Below are positions 1-11,700 of a stretch of 64,000 bases of DNA, in pieces. The stretch is from the NCBI RefSeq assembly GCF_014851395.1, contig NW_024041373.1:1-64000 (forward strand), given 5' to 3'. Under the pieces are notes generated by a model that was given only the letters and a program-made list of their open reading frames with translations, searched no databases and was not told where the DNA came from. Every line of letters starts with the position of its first letter. Positions within the stretch are counted from its first letter, which is position 1. This DNA is from Micropterus salmoides (Eukaryota > Chordata > Actinopteri > Centrarchiformes > Centrarchidae). The position numbers and the translations under genes are program-made.

Positions 1-2109
1 GCTACGCTTCTGGTAAGGCATTATCATGTCACACTGGCATGCTAATACACTTTATTTTGTGTTCTTTAATTGAATACTTTTATCAAACAACATGATCATC
101 ATCATTTAACCCCCTTTTTTATGTTTACTCAGAGTACATTGTCTAATACTCAAAAACCCGAGAAAGACTACAAACTCAAGTTTGATTAGTTTAGTTGTCT
201 AGACCGATTACTGTCATGATGACTATGTAAGGAGTTATCCTAAGTATAGAAATAAAAACACCCAGACAGACACACCCATAGTGTGCTGACGGCTGGGTAT
301 CCTCCTTAGGTAAAGGTCAGACTTGACTGATGGATGATGAGTGATACTCTGAGTGATACTGACACAGAGTCCTGCCAAGAACCCTGGTGATTAAAGACGA
401 AAGAGAAACACAGAGGGAGAGAGATCACACGTCACAGTGGAATGTTCAGAATGCACTGCTGCTCATCCTTCTACAGTTTAGCTAGGGTAAGGTGAGCCTG
501 TAGGTTACAGCTGCTAACTAGCCATTCCACACATATCAGTCCAGAAATCCCTCACTCCTCACATTCCTCTGCCCCAACTCAGACATTCTTCTTCCTATTT
601 TGTTTCTCTGTCGCTAAACTCGCTCCTGCTATTGTTTCTTTACAGTCCATTTCCACTGAGATTCCACACATTACGAGCACACGGCGCCTGAAAATTGAAG
701 GTTTCCTGAGAGGAAGGAACATGGTCTTTGAACCCTCTGGCTAAGGAATATCATCTGTTATTCAATAAACTGTGAAGACAGCAGGCAACATGGTGGGAGT
801 AAAAACGACACACTTTTCGTTACGTTAACGTGTCTCCCTCACTAGCGTCCTCCCAGCGAGGACGTGAGAGAGGAGGAGATGCGAGGACGGAGGAGCCGAA
901 AGCTGCTTTTGGTTCCATAGCGTCAGTGGCACAACTACTTATGATGAGCTGCACAGCTGTTTCTCCGGTCAAACCTACTGGTACGAATGTCCACATATTT
1001 GAGAACATTTTCAAAACCTTACAGCATCTGACAGACACACATATACACATGGCTTGACACTAACTTTTTTGCTCACCAGCCACTGTAGCTACTCGTTTTC
1101 CAAAGTTTCTAGCCACGCATTTGTTACCAGTATGGGCGGAAATATGTGTTACTAGAAGCTGAATTTGAATTAATTGTTTAACTTGAAAATCTGCATCAAA
1201 TAACTGAATCTGAAGATCATCTTTTGGAATGGAACTTGGAAGTGAATTCCAATAAACATGAAACTGAACATAATATTATGAAACTGTATTCAATTGCTGT
1301 GGAGCTGTATTCGATCCTCACTGAAAATTCAACTCTGTATATACTTTCATATTCAGTTCTTGCAATTCAATTTCAGGTGATTGAGACACACATCTGGTTG
1401 TTGAGGAAGAGCAGTTGAGTGCAGATTCACAGAGCTCCTTTTGGGCCAATCAGCACATGTGTATTTTAACAAAAAAAAAATGCTGCTTTTTGTGATGCCA
1501 GAACACTTAGCAATTATATTATACATTCTATATTAACAATATATCTGAAGTGGTATAGGATTGGAAGATGGTGAAGGGGGAAGGTGAGGAAGCACAAGTA
1601 AGCATAATGAAAAAAGCACCCATGGAGGTGACTACTCTTCTCCAGTATGTAGACCTGGCCTAGAATGGAGATGAATATATACTTTCTGAATTTAAGATTA
1701 TACTTTGTGTGGCATGGAAAAAATGATATAAAAACCTTTCTAACAGATAGGACGACTCTGTCATCTGCCATGTCTTTAGAGGGACTTTAGATGGTAAGGC
1801 AGTGAAGACCCTATGGGATTGCCCCAGTTGGGGTGTCATCTTCTAAGTTCCCAATACCTCTGTATAGCATGTTCTTTGGCTTTTGAAAGCAGCCTGAATT
1901 TCTTTCCTCAATGCTTTCACCCTTTCCATGATCCCTTCCACAATGGTGTATTACAATGACAGATCGAGGTCTTCTCTCTGGTGTGAAGAAGAAGCAGTGG
2001 AAGTCTCAGAGAAGATAGGTGTGGCGATCTTCATGCAGAGAATCAATTCAAAATCTATGCTACGCAAGAGCATCTGAGCGTCACTAGCGTCTAGCGTCTA
2101 GCGACTAGC
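1..2109. other. Non-coding stretch, probably a piezo1 intron
   Basis: I see no exon, RNA gene or complete mobile element here. Because piezo1 is read leftwards and its next exon after 3265 is not visible, this is probably intron. A short CpG-rich, purine-rich patch at about 828-910 has symmetric-looking CCTC and GAGG runs and may be the end of a miniature transposon, but no partner end was found. Open frames on both strands here are short and resemble no known protein. Confidence 0.5.
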
Positions 2110-3095
2110 GAGTCTGGAGTCCCCCATGAAGCTGGTTGGGTAAACTCAGCACTCTGGGTTTAAATTCAACACTCTGCAACAGGATATTGGACTTCCTCAC
2201 AAACAGACCCCAGATAGTTCGGATTGGTGGACACACCTCCTCCTCTCTAGTGCTCAACACCAGAGCCCCCCAGGGCTGTGTGCTCAGCCCCCTCCTGTTC
2301 ACACTGTACACCCCGACTCCATCCCCCGACATGGAGAGATCTCTGTTTGCAGGCAAAGCCACCATCATCGGCCAGATTTCAAACAACGATGAGACTTCGT
2401 ATCAGGAGGAAATTGATAATCTTGGAGTGTGGTGCTCAGAGAACAACCTACTGCACAAAGTGAGCAAAACTAAGGAGCTGATCTTTCATTTTAAGAAGGA
2501 AGATAGGAGGAGGAGGATGGAAGGAGATAAAGACACACACTCCTGTCTAAGTCAGTGGAGCTGAGGTGGAGCAGGTGAACATTTTCAGGTTCCTGGGAAT
2601 CAGCATCACAGAGAACCTGACATGGTCGTCTCACATCTCCACACTGGTGAAGAAAGCTCAGAAACTACTATATTTTCTTGAGGAAGCTTAAGAAGGCCAA
2701 ATTCCCACGCCAAGTTCTTGTCAGCGTTTACAGAGGAGCAACAGAAAGCATCCTGACTGGAAACATCACTAACATGGGATGTGCACGGCCCAGGACCAGA
2801 GGGCTCTGCAGGGGGGGATTCAAACTGCTCAGAAGATCATTGATACCCATCTCCAGAACATCAGTGATATCGGTGAGGTGAGGTTTCTGCAGAGCCCAAA
2901 GGATACTAAATTTACTAAAAAGCCTCTATTTCATCCTCAGTACTGCTCCATTGAATATAGTTTATTTCTGTTTGCCATTTTTATAATTGCTTTTCTTTAA
3001 TGTATATTGTCTGCTACGTAGCAAAATGGAGTTACAAACTCAATTTCACTCTACATCCCTTTGGACTGTGAAAAATAAATCTACCTTGTACCTTG
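2110..3095 (+). mobile_element. Decayed LINE reverse-transcriptase fragment (L2/CR1-like non-LTR retrotransposon)
   Basis: The plus strand encodes the C-terminal half of a non-LTR reverse transcriptase. Visible motifs are LGLNSTLCNRILDFLTNRPQ, then APQGCVLSPLLFTLYT (the conserved block before the catalytic loop), then SKTKELIFHFKK. After a frameshift near 2560 come FLGISITENLTWSSHISTL and a RKLKKAKFPRQVL segment. The place where active elements carry Phe-Ala-Asp-Asp reads FAGK (about 2350-2361), so the catalytic aspartate pair is gone. The 3' part ends in AT-rich sequence with a short TTGTACC repeat (about 3088-3100). It is a dead, 5'-truncated copy. The clade assignment is by motif resemblance only. 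Confidence 0.85.
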
Positions 3096-3264
3096 TAACA
3101 TATTGTTTTATTCTGATTAATGACAATTGTGCATTGATTTAATAAAGTTGTTGTTCTTGTAACTAATTAACCCTGTGTATTACCTGTCTTCTTAACTTGT
3201 AATAGAGTTATACATTTTATAAACATTTCCTGGTTTCGTATACCTTTTGCATCTATCGTCTTAC

Positions 3265-3478
3265 CTGGCCCACAGACTGTGTGGGGGAAACAGGGCCTGG
3301 GCCAGCAGACTCTGGTACAAGTACAGACAAACCATGTGACCAGAAGTGAAGAAGCCCACCATCACACACAGTGCATTGAAACCCAGGGAACTCATGGGAA
3401 GGTGGCATGCCCACCATGTGCACACGCCGATGAAGAGCAGGAAGTAGATGGCCGAGAAGGCAGAGGGCAGTGTGATGC
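3265..3478 (-). CDS. piezo1: piezo1 exon (CTWWACH block)
   Basis: This 214-nt exon runs from acceptor CTCCCAG to donor GTAAGA. Its two leading bases complete the Gly codon begun by the previous exon. It encodes ITLPSAFSAIYFLLFIGVC, WWACHLPMSSLGFNALC and two membrane helices, ending WA plus two bases of Arg. It is the strongest single match to PIEZO1 in the window. Confidence 0.93.
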
Positions 3479-6400
3479 CTGGGAGAGAAAAGGAAGAGAG
3501 GTCAGAGACAAACATGATGCACACAGACCGACACTCATTCATACAACTGGATTTTTAAATACCTTCTGTCAAATGAGTGGAAAACTTGGAATTTACTGTT
3601 TGAATATAATAGACCATTATTTGTAACCCACAGAAGACAATCCACAAATGTGTACCCATGTAAACATGTATTTTTACATTTGTAGGGAGCGATTTGTACA
3701 TGTGAAATGGGTTGTGCACATTTGTGGATCATTTCCTGTCCATTTGTGGGTCACGTTATATTTGTGACTTCCCTTCATTTATTTGTAAAATTTTGTCCAA
3801 GGGATACTGTGGAAATCTGTGGGCAAAAAAATAAACTGTATATATGTTCTGTGAGTGTAGCGTGAAAGAGGGCTACAACTTTCATTTCATTTTGCAGCCC
3901 TGCTATGCTACTTAAAGTCAAACACACATCTTCTTCACTATAAGTGTATGGACAGCAATGTTGTTGGAGCAGAAATTTGAATGTGAGCACCCAGTGTGAA
4001 CTAAATACCTCTATCTGGACTGTGCTCACACTTTACAAACTGGGTGGAAACCTGAGTAGGTAGTGTTGTTCAAGTTCAAGTTCAAGACCTTTATTTGTCC
4101 CCGAGGGGCAATTAGTTTTGCTGCAGTAGCAAAGAAGTTGACACACAGTACATAACAACAAAGACGACAACATCGATTAAAAATACAGGGTCAGACCAAT
4201 GGGTTTTATCTGCTGAATCCCAATGATTTTGCTGCTAACTTTATTTACCATTGCTAATGTGTTTTTCCGTTTTAAACTAAGAGAAGCATACCAGCAAATA
4301 CATGAAAAAGTAAAGACGGACTCAATAAAAGATTTATAAAACAATGTCATCAGGGATCTGTCCTCTGATCCTACCAGCCAACGCCAGCAGGCTGACGGCC
4401 AAGATTCTCCCCAGGTCCCGCAGAACTTTCCGGGCTGTGGCCTTCAGACGCTCAGCCAGCTGCTTGGCTCTGGTTGCTGTGGAAACCTCCTCGTCAGGTT
4501 CACCAGTTAATGACCTCTCTTCTTCATCTTCATCTCCTGATACCTCTTCCTCCTCTTCCTCTTCCTCCTCCTCCTCATCATCTGTGGTTTTGTCTGTTGG
4601 ATCACCTTCTAGCTAAGGTGGGAGAGGGACAAAAAAGAAAGTTACAGTTACTAAAGTACTGTATAATATCACACATTATATTACAACTGTGTATGTTTTC
4701 CTCAGTTACAGACAGTGCAGATGCAGTGACTGCACGAGAATGTATTTCCATGTAGGTCAGGATGTATCCATGAAACACCTTTTAGCCAATCCTAACTGCT
4801 GGACCAAGAAAAAACTCTCAATATTGAGACTGACTATTAATGGAAATCAGGTCAGTGATTATGACATTCAATGACATCAACTGAAACAAAGTATGAATAA
4901 AAGGTGTGTCTGTCAGTATTTATTTTCCAAAGTTAAAAACTACTAAAATATATATTACAGAGAACAACAATAACCATGGATGCTTGATCCAAGGTGAATG
5001 GAAGGTCATTTGAGGTGAGACGGAGGACAAAGGCAGCTCCCTTGTGGAACCACACAGCAAACATTTGCAGAATCTGAAAAGCAGCCATTGTAATAAACTC
5101 TTTGATTACTGTTGGATAAATAACTTTTGCTCCAAGAGAGTGCAGAGAAACCATAACCAAAACCAAACTCAAAAGCTGATCCAAAATCTAGCCATACAGC
5201 CCCTAACTGATTTTGATCAAGGTCTTTAAGGCAGGGATCAGCCATTTGGACAGTAAAGTAAAATCTGATCAGAAACATTTTTCTCCATGTATCAGTCATG
5301 TCTTATCCTGCACAAAGTAACAATATTTAACTCTCTATAAAAAAAAGACACCACTAACGCTTACACCAGCATTTGGTAACAGTTTTTTACTCAGCGATAC
5401 AGCTCTTTAAATGTGTCACTGCTATGTAAACATGTAGAAATGTGGATGTGGACAGTAATGTGACGACAAGCAGTATCTTTTAAACTACACATCTCACTTA
5501 TTCTCAAAAAGACTGGATGCAAGAACACATCTATAACATATATGTATACCGAACAAAATTATAAATGCAACACTTTTGTTTTTGACCCCATTCACTGTGA
5601 GCTGAACTCAAAGATCTAAGACTTCCTCTATGTACACAAGAGGCCTATTTCTCTCAAATATTGTTCATAAATCTGTGTTAGTGAGCACTTCTCCTTTGCC
5701 GAGATAATCCATCCACCTCACAGGTGTGGCATATCAAGATACTGATCAGACAGCATGGGGATTGCACAGGTGTGCCTCAGGCTGGCCACAATAAAAGGCC
5801 ACTTGAAAATGTGCAGTTTCATGCAGTCTGGGGGGGCGGAAACTACTCAGTATCTGGTGAGACCACCATTTGCCTCACGCAGTGCAACACATCTTCTTCT
5901 CATAGAGTTGATCAGGTTGTTGATTGTGGCCTGTGGAATGTTGGTCCACTCCTCTTCAATGGCTGTGCGAAGTTTCAGTCAGACTGCGATGAGGACAACG
6001 AGCATGCAGATGAGCTTCCCTGAGAGGGTTCCTGACAGTTTGTGCAGAAATTCTTTGGTTGTGCAAACCGATTGTTGCAGCAGCTGTCTGGGTGGCTGGT
6101 CTCAGATGATCTTGGAGGTGAAGATGCTGGATGTGGAGGTCCTGGGCTGGTGTGGTTACACGTGGTCTGCGGTTGTGAGGCCGGTTGGATGTACTGCCAA
6201 ATTCTCTGAAACGCCTTTGGAGACGGCTTATGGTAGAGAAATGAACATTAAATTCACAGGCAACAGCTCTGGTGGACATTCCTGCAGTCAGCATGCCAAC
6301 TGCACGCTCCCTCAAAACATCTGTGACATTGTGCTGTGTGATGGAACTGCACATTTTCGAGTTGCCTTTTATTGTGGCCAGCCTAAGGCACACCAGTGCA

Positions 6401-6563
6401 ATAGCCATGCTGTCCGATCAGCATCTTGATATGCCACACCTGTGAGGTGGATGGATTATATCGGCAAAGGAGAAGTGCTCACTAACACAGATTTTGACAG
6501 ATTTGTGAACAATATTTGAGAGAAAGAAATAGGCCTTATTGGAGTTTGTGTTAATTATGTTTA

Positions 6564-6609
<46 letters not shown>

Positions 6610-8024
6610 TTGGGAGTTACAAAATATTTATCAGGATCTTTTCCATGGCTTTCTGAAGCATGTGTCCAAATAACATGGAAAAGGAAAGGCAAAGTAGTGA
6701 TAAAAGGCAAATGTTCTCAGACACGTGGTTTTACTCACACCCTCCTAGTAATGTTATACATTGTAATATGCAGTATGACAAAATTATATTTGGATATGTT
6801 TTTTCCCCTTGGAATGAATGTATGAACTGATCATTTATTTATGTACTGTAGTGTGTGGTGGGTTCTGTAAACATACAAGTAACGCTGTGTTTACATGGGT
6901 CACCTGCAGAGGAATCCATAAACCGCTGTGTCTGCTTCCCTCGACTGAGCAACACTACTGACAGAGCTGTCCCCAAATACAGGCGCAAGATTTTATGCAG
7001 TAATAGGCTTTTCTTACTGTTTATATAAATCAGAATTTTTGGTTTCACTTCTGTGGGATTCTTCTTTATTGCATACGGAAATGTTAAGTCTAAATATAAG
7101 TGTATGGAAAGTTTTACAGGATCCCTGCTGCTATCACACTGCTTATACTGCAGTACATGTCTAGTTTATGTTAGGGCAAACGCCCAGGGGTTTAATGGTA
7201 CACTTAGACACAGATTCTACTGCTTTTCTTATTGCATGTTGCCACATTTCAACGTTACACATTGCAGGTCTGGGCCCTGTTTCAGAAAGCAGGTTTAGTG
7301 AAGACTCTGAGTTTGTTATGCCTGAGATTAGGGAATCTCGGTTACCTTGGTAACTGTTGTGGCAGCCCACTAAAAAGACGAATTAAGTATTGGTTTTGGA
7401 AACTTCCTATAGTTTCATTATGCTATAATTCAGCTTTCGTACAAAACAAGGTATGTCAAATTTTAAACAGGGCAAATAACTATTAAGTCACTGAGGCTAA
7501 TTTAATCCAGACCTGCATTAACATTACGTAGACACACACAGAGTTTAACATACAGCAGCAGACAGCACAACAGGATACAAACACATTGTACAACATTGCT
7601 ATTAACAAGGCCTGAGGCGCGGCTTAGCATAAAAAAGTGAAAATAAACTTGAAACTTGCTTTTAGGGCTGAGGGAAAATGAAGGCGTGCCCAAGAAGAAA
7701 TTATGAAAGATGCAAAAACACAGCTACCTACTGCTGAGCCATTTATCAAACCATTTCAATAATTCCCAGGCATAAGCCTACCAGTTTTGGCAGCAAATAA
7801 TCTAATATACAACGAAAAGATTAGACAATTGCCTTATCAGTTCTATTATTTACTCATCAACATGGAGCTCGTCATAAGGCAGAACAATAAAGACAGTGTT
7901 AGTATCATTTAGGTCTGAGCAGAACTCTTGTTTAATGACTTACTATGGCAACTAAACCAGTTACTGCGAGTGCAAATCTGATCATGAACCTGATAATCCA
8001 CAGCATTTATCAAACACAGTGTGT

Positions 8025-8063
<39 letters not shown>

Positions 8064-8770
8064 TCACCGATGTAATGTTGGCAGCAGCCACCATCTCTCT
8101 GTTCCTGACCAGTCTGCTGCAGAGGATGACTGTTACCAAGGCAACCATACACACACCCAGGTCAGGACACAGAAGGCGTAACACACTCCAAGGATCATCC
8201 AGGGGAAGCCTGCAAGACACACACATGCATATGTTCACAGATTTTGCCTCAGGTTTTATTACCTTGCACAATCCCTGTTTTTCCAAGTGCTTTCATTCAA
8301 CATTGATATGCACTATATATGCTGAGATTGTCGATTTGTATTTTGTATTATATCTGCATTGCTGCTGTTTAGTTAATGTTCTGTACCCTATATTGTGTGT
8401 TATGTTTATTCTGTGTATACAACTGATAATGTGCTCGTCTTATATTACTTGTAATGTATGAACATCAAATTTGCACCATAGCAAACTATTATCTGGATAG
8501 ACAAACTCTCCTATTTTGATCAACACCCTTTCCCCCGATCAGTCATCCAACCATCAGTGACAGTGACATGGTTAACTGCACTTAATCAAACACTAGATAC
8601 ATACCTGGACAGTCCTATATGTCTGGTTATGGTGTCCCATTGTGAACAGTTATCACCTATGGCGATGTTGAGAGGAGGGTAGGTGTATAGCACTGTCTGG
8701 AAGCAGATATGAGCCAGCACAAACAGCAGACTGGTACAGAATACCGCTTTGATAAACCGACCTGTGTGCC
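3265..8770 (-). CDS. piezo1: Piezo-type mechanosensitive ion channel, N-terminal exons (partial)
   Basis: Four exons join in phase: 8770-8605, 8209-8068, 4612-4375 and 3478-3265 (760 nt, about 253 residues). They match the first blade region of PIEZO channels, which form trimeric, plasma-membrane, stretch-gated cation channels of about 2500 residues. The order of motifs is GHTGR and SLLFVLAH, then CSQWDTITRHIGLSR, then LLCPDLGVCMVALVTVILCSRLVRN split over the 20-residue limit (Pro-Asp-Leu-Gly core), then a long acidic tract, then LPSAFSAIYFLLFIG, CTWWACHLP, SGHMVCLYLYQ and PHSLWAR. The WWACH and CLYLYQ blocks resemble PIEZO1 more than PIEZO2, which reads WWSWC there. Exons 1-2 (start Met and first membrane helix) were not located, and everything after WAR lies beyond the left edge. 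No frameshift is seen. Confidence 0.92.
4072..4165 (-). mobile_element. LINE 3'-end fragment
   Basis: Read on the minus strand, this stretch has the fish LINE tail pattern AATTGCCCCTCGGGGACAAA, then TAAAGGTCTTGAACTTGAAC, ending in a 6-base tandem tail (TTGAAC repeated three times, about 4073-4094). Only the terminal ~90 bases are present, so it is a 5'-truncated insertion. It lies in the piezo1 intron between 3479 and 4374. Confidence 0.6.
4375..4612 (-). CDS. piezo1: piezo1 exon with long acidic linker
   Basis: This 238-nt exon enters in phase 0 (LEGDPTDKTTDDEE) and leaves with the first base of a Gly codon at the donor GTAGGA. Residues about 11-40 of the exon are almost all Glu/Asp, from a GAG/GAA run. 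A basic stretch (TRAKQLAERLKATARK) and a hydrophobic helix (LGRILAVSLLALAG) follow. Mammalian PIEZO1 has a shorter acidic linker (DDDERD) at the same place. The antisense serine-rich open frame at 4344-4616 is a shadow of this exon. Confidence 0.9.
5546..6545 (-). mobile_element. Tc1-like DNA transposon, internally deleted and right-truncated
   Basis: Long inverted repeats flank the element. The left arm (about 5635-5805, with AGGCCTATTTCTCTCAAATA and CACTTCTCCTTTGCCGAGAT) is matched in reverse at about 6365-6540. The outer ~87 bases of the left arm (GAACAAAATTATAAATGCAA onward) have no counterpart on the right, where a (TA)n tract begins. The minus strand codes for transposase remnants. Residues 1-110 from 6408 contain a helix-turn-helix (AVGMLTAGMSTRAVACEFNV, then STISRLQRRF). 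The C-terminal end (QATINNLINSMRRRC-like) follows near 5880-5940, but the catalytic DDE middle is deleted. It is non-autonomous. Confidence 0.88.
6568..6606. repeat. (TA)n microsatellite
   Basis: About 19 perfect TA units lie immediately outside the broken right end of the Tc1-like element. Confidence 0.97.
7262..7420. mobile_element. Orphan end of a TIR-type DNA element
   Basis: The sequence GGGCCCTGTTTCAGAAAGCA followed by GGTTTAGTGAAGACTCTGAG is a common fish transposon-terminus pattern. I found no inverted partner downstream in the next kilobase, so only one end seems present. Family unassigned. Confidence 0.35.
8026..8062. repeat. (CA)n microsatellite beside a piezo1 splice donor
   Basis: A run of CA dinucleotides starts about 5 bases past the piezo1 donor at 8067. 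On the transcribed strand this is a (GT)n tract just inside the intron. Confidence 0.97.
8068..8209 (-). CDS. piezo1: piezo1 exon (PDLG helix)
   Basis: This 142-nt exon is bounded by the acceptor CTTGCAG and the donor GTGAGT. The (CA)n tract at 8026-8062 begins only about 5 bases past the donor. The exon encodes LPLDDPWSVLRLLCPDLG followed by a membrane helix ending at SRLVRN, matching the second helical unit of the PIEZO1 blade. It ends in phase 0 after NITS. Confidence 0.9.
8605..8770 (-). CDS. piezo1: piezo1 exon (GHTGR block), probably exon 3
   Basis: The acceptor is TCTTTCAG before GGCACACAGG and the donor is GTATGT after 8605. The exon is 166 nt, entering with two bases of a Gly codon and leaving with AG of an Arg codon that the next exon completes. 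It encodes the GHTGRFIKA segment, one membrane helix (SLLFVLAHICFQ) and the CSQWDTITRHIGLSR loop that aligns with CSRWETLSRHIG of mammalian PIEZO1. The entry phase requires an upstream exon ending in a single G. Confidence 0.9.
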
Positions 8771-11500
8771 CTGAAAGACAAAGAGGCGAGAGAGAGAGAG
8801 GATGGAGATCAGACCTAAGGAAACAGAGTTCAGTACAGTCACATAAATACAGGGCTAAATACACTAAATGAGAGTATTTTAAAGTAACATTCTGGCATGT
8901 TGATAAAACCCTTGTGTTAACCACTTTACCTAGAGTCTGGCTTGGCACAAAGACCAGTAGAAATTGGACACTACTACCGTAGCACCATCAAAAGTGAAAC
9001 TTAAACAGCAACTTTAACCAACAAGGATAAACCAACAATGAATGTATTCTAATAACCAGCACTGTTTGTGTATCCCAAGACTGATATATCTCCTTCCGCT
9101 ATGAAATAAAGATCCACTGTTGTCCAGAAACTATTACAACTTTAGTTTATTTTGACCTAATCCCATATACACCGTCCTGCTGCCCCAAATACTCCCTAGA
9201 GCACCACATCTGGATTAATTTGCCAGTGAAATCAAATGCCGTTTCCTCCAGTTTTAGTGACATTTGTTCAAACTAAAGTGAGTAGCTGTTTTAGATAATT
9301 ACTGAGTCTTTCTTTTTAATGAAACTTTATATTTGTGAGGTGTTTTTAAAGATGTACTCTTCAGACGTGGGATTTGTAGATAATAAGAAAAATATAGACC
9401 TAACACCAGACCTATCTTTTAATGTCTAAGGGAGCAATGCAAAAGTACATAGCCTTCACCAGTCAACCATGTTAGACTGTCCTCCAAAGTAAAAACAGCA
9501 TCTATTGCTTCAGAAAATGGCCCAAAATGACAGATGCTTTCATTCAAGAGAAAAAGCCATATAAGTTCTGACTCTTGCCCGCCGGGAGCAAAGGAAGAAG
9601 TCCGGTTATCACAGAGCGTTACAGTATGTATAGTCGGCAGAGGGAGGAGGTTGGGGTGGATGGATGGCTCAACAACTTCAGTTCTCGTTTCCAACCGCCA
9701 GTCGAGGTTGGTTTCTTTTAACCATGACCAACAATCATTTCCTAACCTCAACCATGTGGTTATTTTTCTAACCATGACAACGAAGGCCCCCAAATACGTA
9801 ACTACAGAATTAACCTTGAAAAGTGATGATCAAGGACATCTTGACCCGATGGTGGTTCTGGACAAAAAAAGCAGGGTGGTAAGCATGAAAGGCGTATTAA
9901 GTGTTGCTACCAGCAGAGTTTCAGGAGCGGGACAACACATCAATTACGTCACTCCCGGCTTTCCATAAATACCCACACAACGCACTTCCTCTTCTTCACT
10001 CTCGCATTCCGCACCCCTCCCGCCCACCCCTTTCTCTGTCCCGTCTCCTCATCTCCTTCTTCTACGTAGGGTTATATGGGGGTCCATCGTGCCCGGCGCT
10101 ATGGCGGATTTCCCTATCGTAGCTTCCCCACAACGCTTTCGAATGTCTATTCCGTTTGTTTATCAATAAAACGTTTTTTTGTGAGACATAGAGAGAGCAT
10201 GCAGGAAAGGCAGCTGACAGATTTACATACTTATAATGTTTTTTTTTATGTAAAAAACAATCTCGTTTTGTTTTGTGTACATTAATTAGTATGTGTGGAT
10301 TTGGTCAGATTAGATCAGGGATTATTAACAAAGGGGCTGCTATGCAGAACTGCAATGTGCAGTGTTGGCTACGCTACAATACAAAGTTATGACTGATTGA
10401 CCTCCTTTTATTAATCGGCAGGCTATTAGTAGAAAGCGGTTGTAGCCTAGTCCGATTTGAGAAGTGTTGAGCCAGAGTGCAGTGCTGTTACACACGGCCA
10501 TCCGCTATGTTTACCTTCATTAAATTACATGCAGACGACACACACAGCCCAGGCCTTTTGTCTGTTATTTAGTATACATCTTGGTTATTTCTCATAGCCG
10601 AAGTTGTGTGTCAATCACTCAACTTCAACTTTGTATCAGTTAAGAATGATCATAATTATCAAATTTGAATATGATCAAGAGGAATTACCACTACATTATA
10701 TTATATTTTTGTCCTACTCATGTGGGGATGAGTATCCACTATAAATGTTTCAGAAATTTCCGTTTTTAAGGTACTTTATTATGAGCCAAGGTGTTGGTCA
10801 AAGTGAAACTTTGGCCTGATGGTGGAAATGCTATTCCACAGCAAACATCATGGCATTCTGGCCAGTAGTTGTGGTGATGCGTTTCTGTGAAGAGTACTGG
10901 ACTGACTGCCAAACCTCGCCATCTGTAGCAGTCAGAGGAAATTGAATACACTTTAAAACATTATAAGCACAGCAGGTGTCAGTCCTGAGCTTGGCCTCAC
11001 TGCTGCCGAATCTCTACAGTCCTCAGCTGCAGTATGTCAGATCTGCATTCCTATTTATTTAAGGAGTCAGCCATTAATGAGTGAACTGGGAATGTAAAAT
11101 GTCACGTCAAGCGGTCTCTTTCTCTCTTAGTGTCTCTAACTTCCGCCCCTTACAGCAGTGTTAGATTTAATAGGGCGAGGTGTGTATGAGTAGTATGATC
11201 CACAATAAAGTGGTGATGAAACCTATGACAGGCTGTCAGTAGATCCACAGCGAAGAGGCTTTCAGCAGCCTAATAAATTAGCGAGGTCAAACCAGTCAAT
11301 CCTGGGGTGTGGATATAAACACAGTGAGCGTTAACAGTTCACATCTACTCCAAACTGTCACAAACTTTCTGAACACACATACATAGCGCAGGGAGAACAC
11401 ATACACGGACATATTTGCCATATTTTTTGTTGTTTATGTTCAATTGATCTCATTCACACCTGTCCAAAACCTTGTGGTATTTGAAGTTAACCATGATGTA
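8771..11500. other. No recognisable exon; upstream of piezo1 exon 3
   Basis: Piezo1 exons 1-2 were looked for on the minus strand (an FRY.GLSLVYL-like helix) and not seen. Fish-repeat-like text occurs at 9640-9780 (tandem AACCATGAC motifs). A possible LTR-like block at about 9905-10190 is discussed under findings. The rest is unassigned. Confidence 0.4.
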
Positions 11501-11507
11501 TGTAAAC

Positions 11508-11700
11508 CATCCATCCATTATCTCTATCTGCTGATCTTCTGCAGGGTCGCAGGGTGCTGAAGCTTGGACCCTGGACAAGTCACCAGTCTATCACAGGGCT
11601 GATACTTACAGACAAACATTTACATTCATATTCACACTTAAGGGCAATTTAGAGTCTCTAATTTATCAGACCTACATGGGAGGGAACTGGACTTTGACAT
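11508..11700. repeat. Degenerate dispersed fish repeat (CCATCCATTATC type)
   Basis: The stretch contains CCATCCATCCATTATCTCTA, GCAGGGTCGCAGGGTGCTGA, TCACCAGTCTATCACAGGGC and GGGCAATTTAGAGTCTCTAA. These are in the order typical of a very common teleost interspersed repeat. It is diverged and truncated. Confidence 0.6.

Noticed and set aside
2105..2386. Minus-strand frame opposite the LINE
   Set aside because: Shadow of the plus-strand reverse-transcriptase fragment.
4344..4616. Plus-strand serine-rich open frame
   Set aside because: It is the antisense shadow of the Glu/Asp-rich piezo1 exon, whose splice sites and phases fit.
5755..6429. Plus-strand 224-codon frame
   Set aside because: It is antisense to the Tc1-like transposase remnant; the minus-strand product has the helix-turn-helix.
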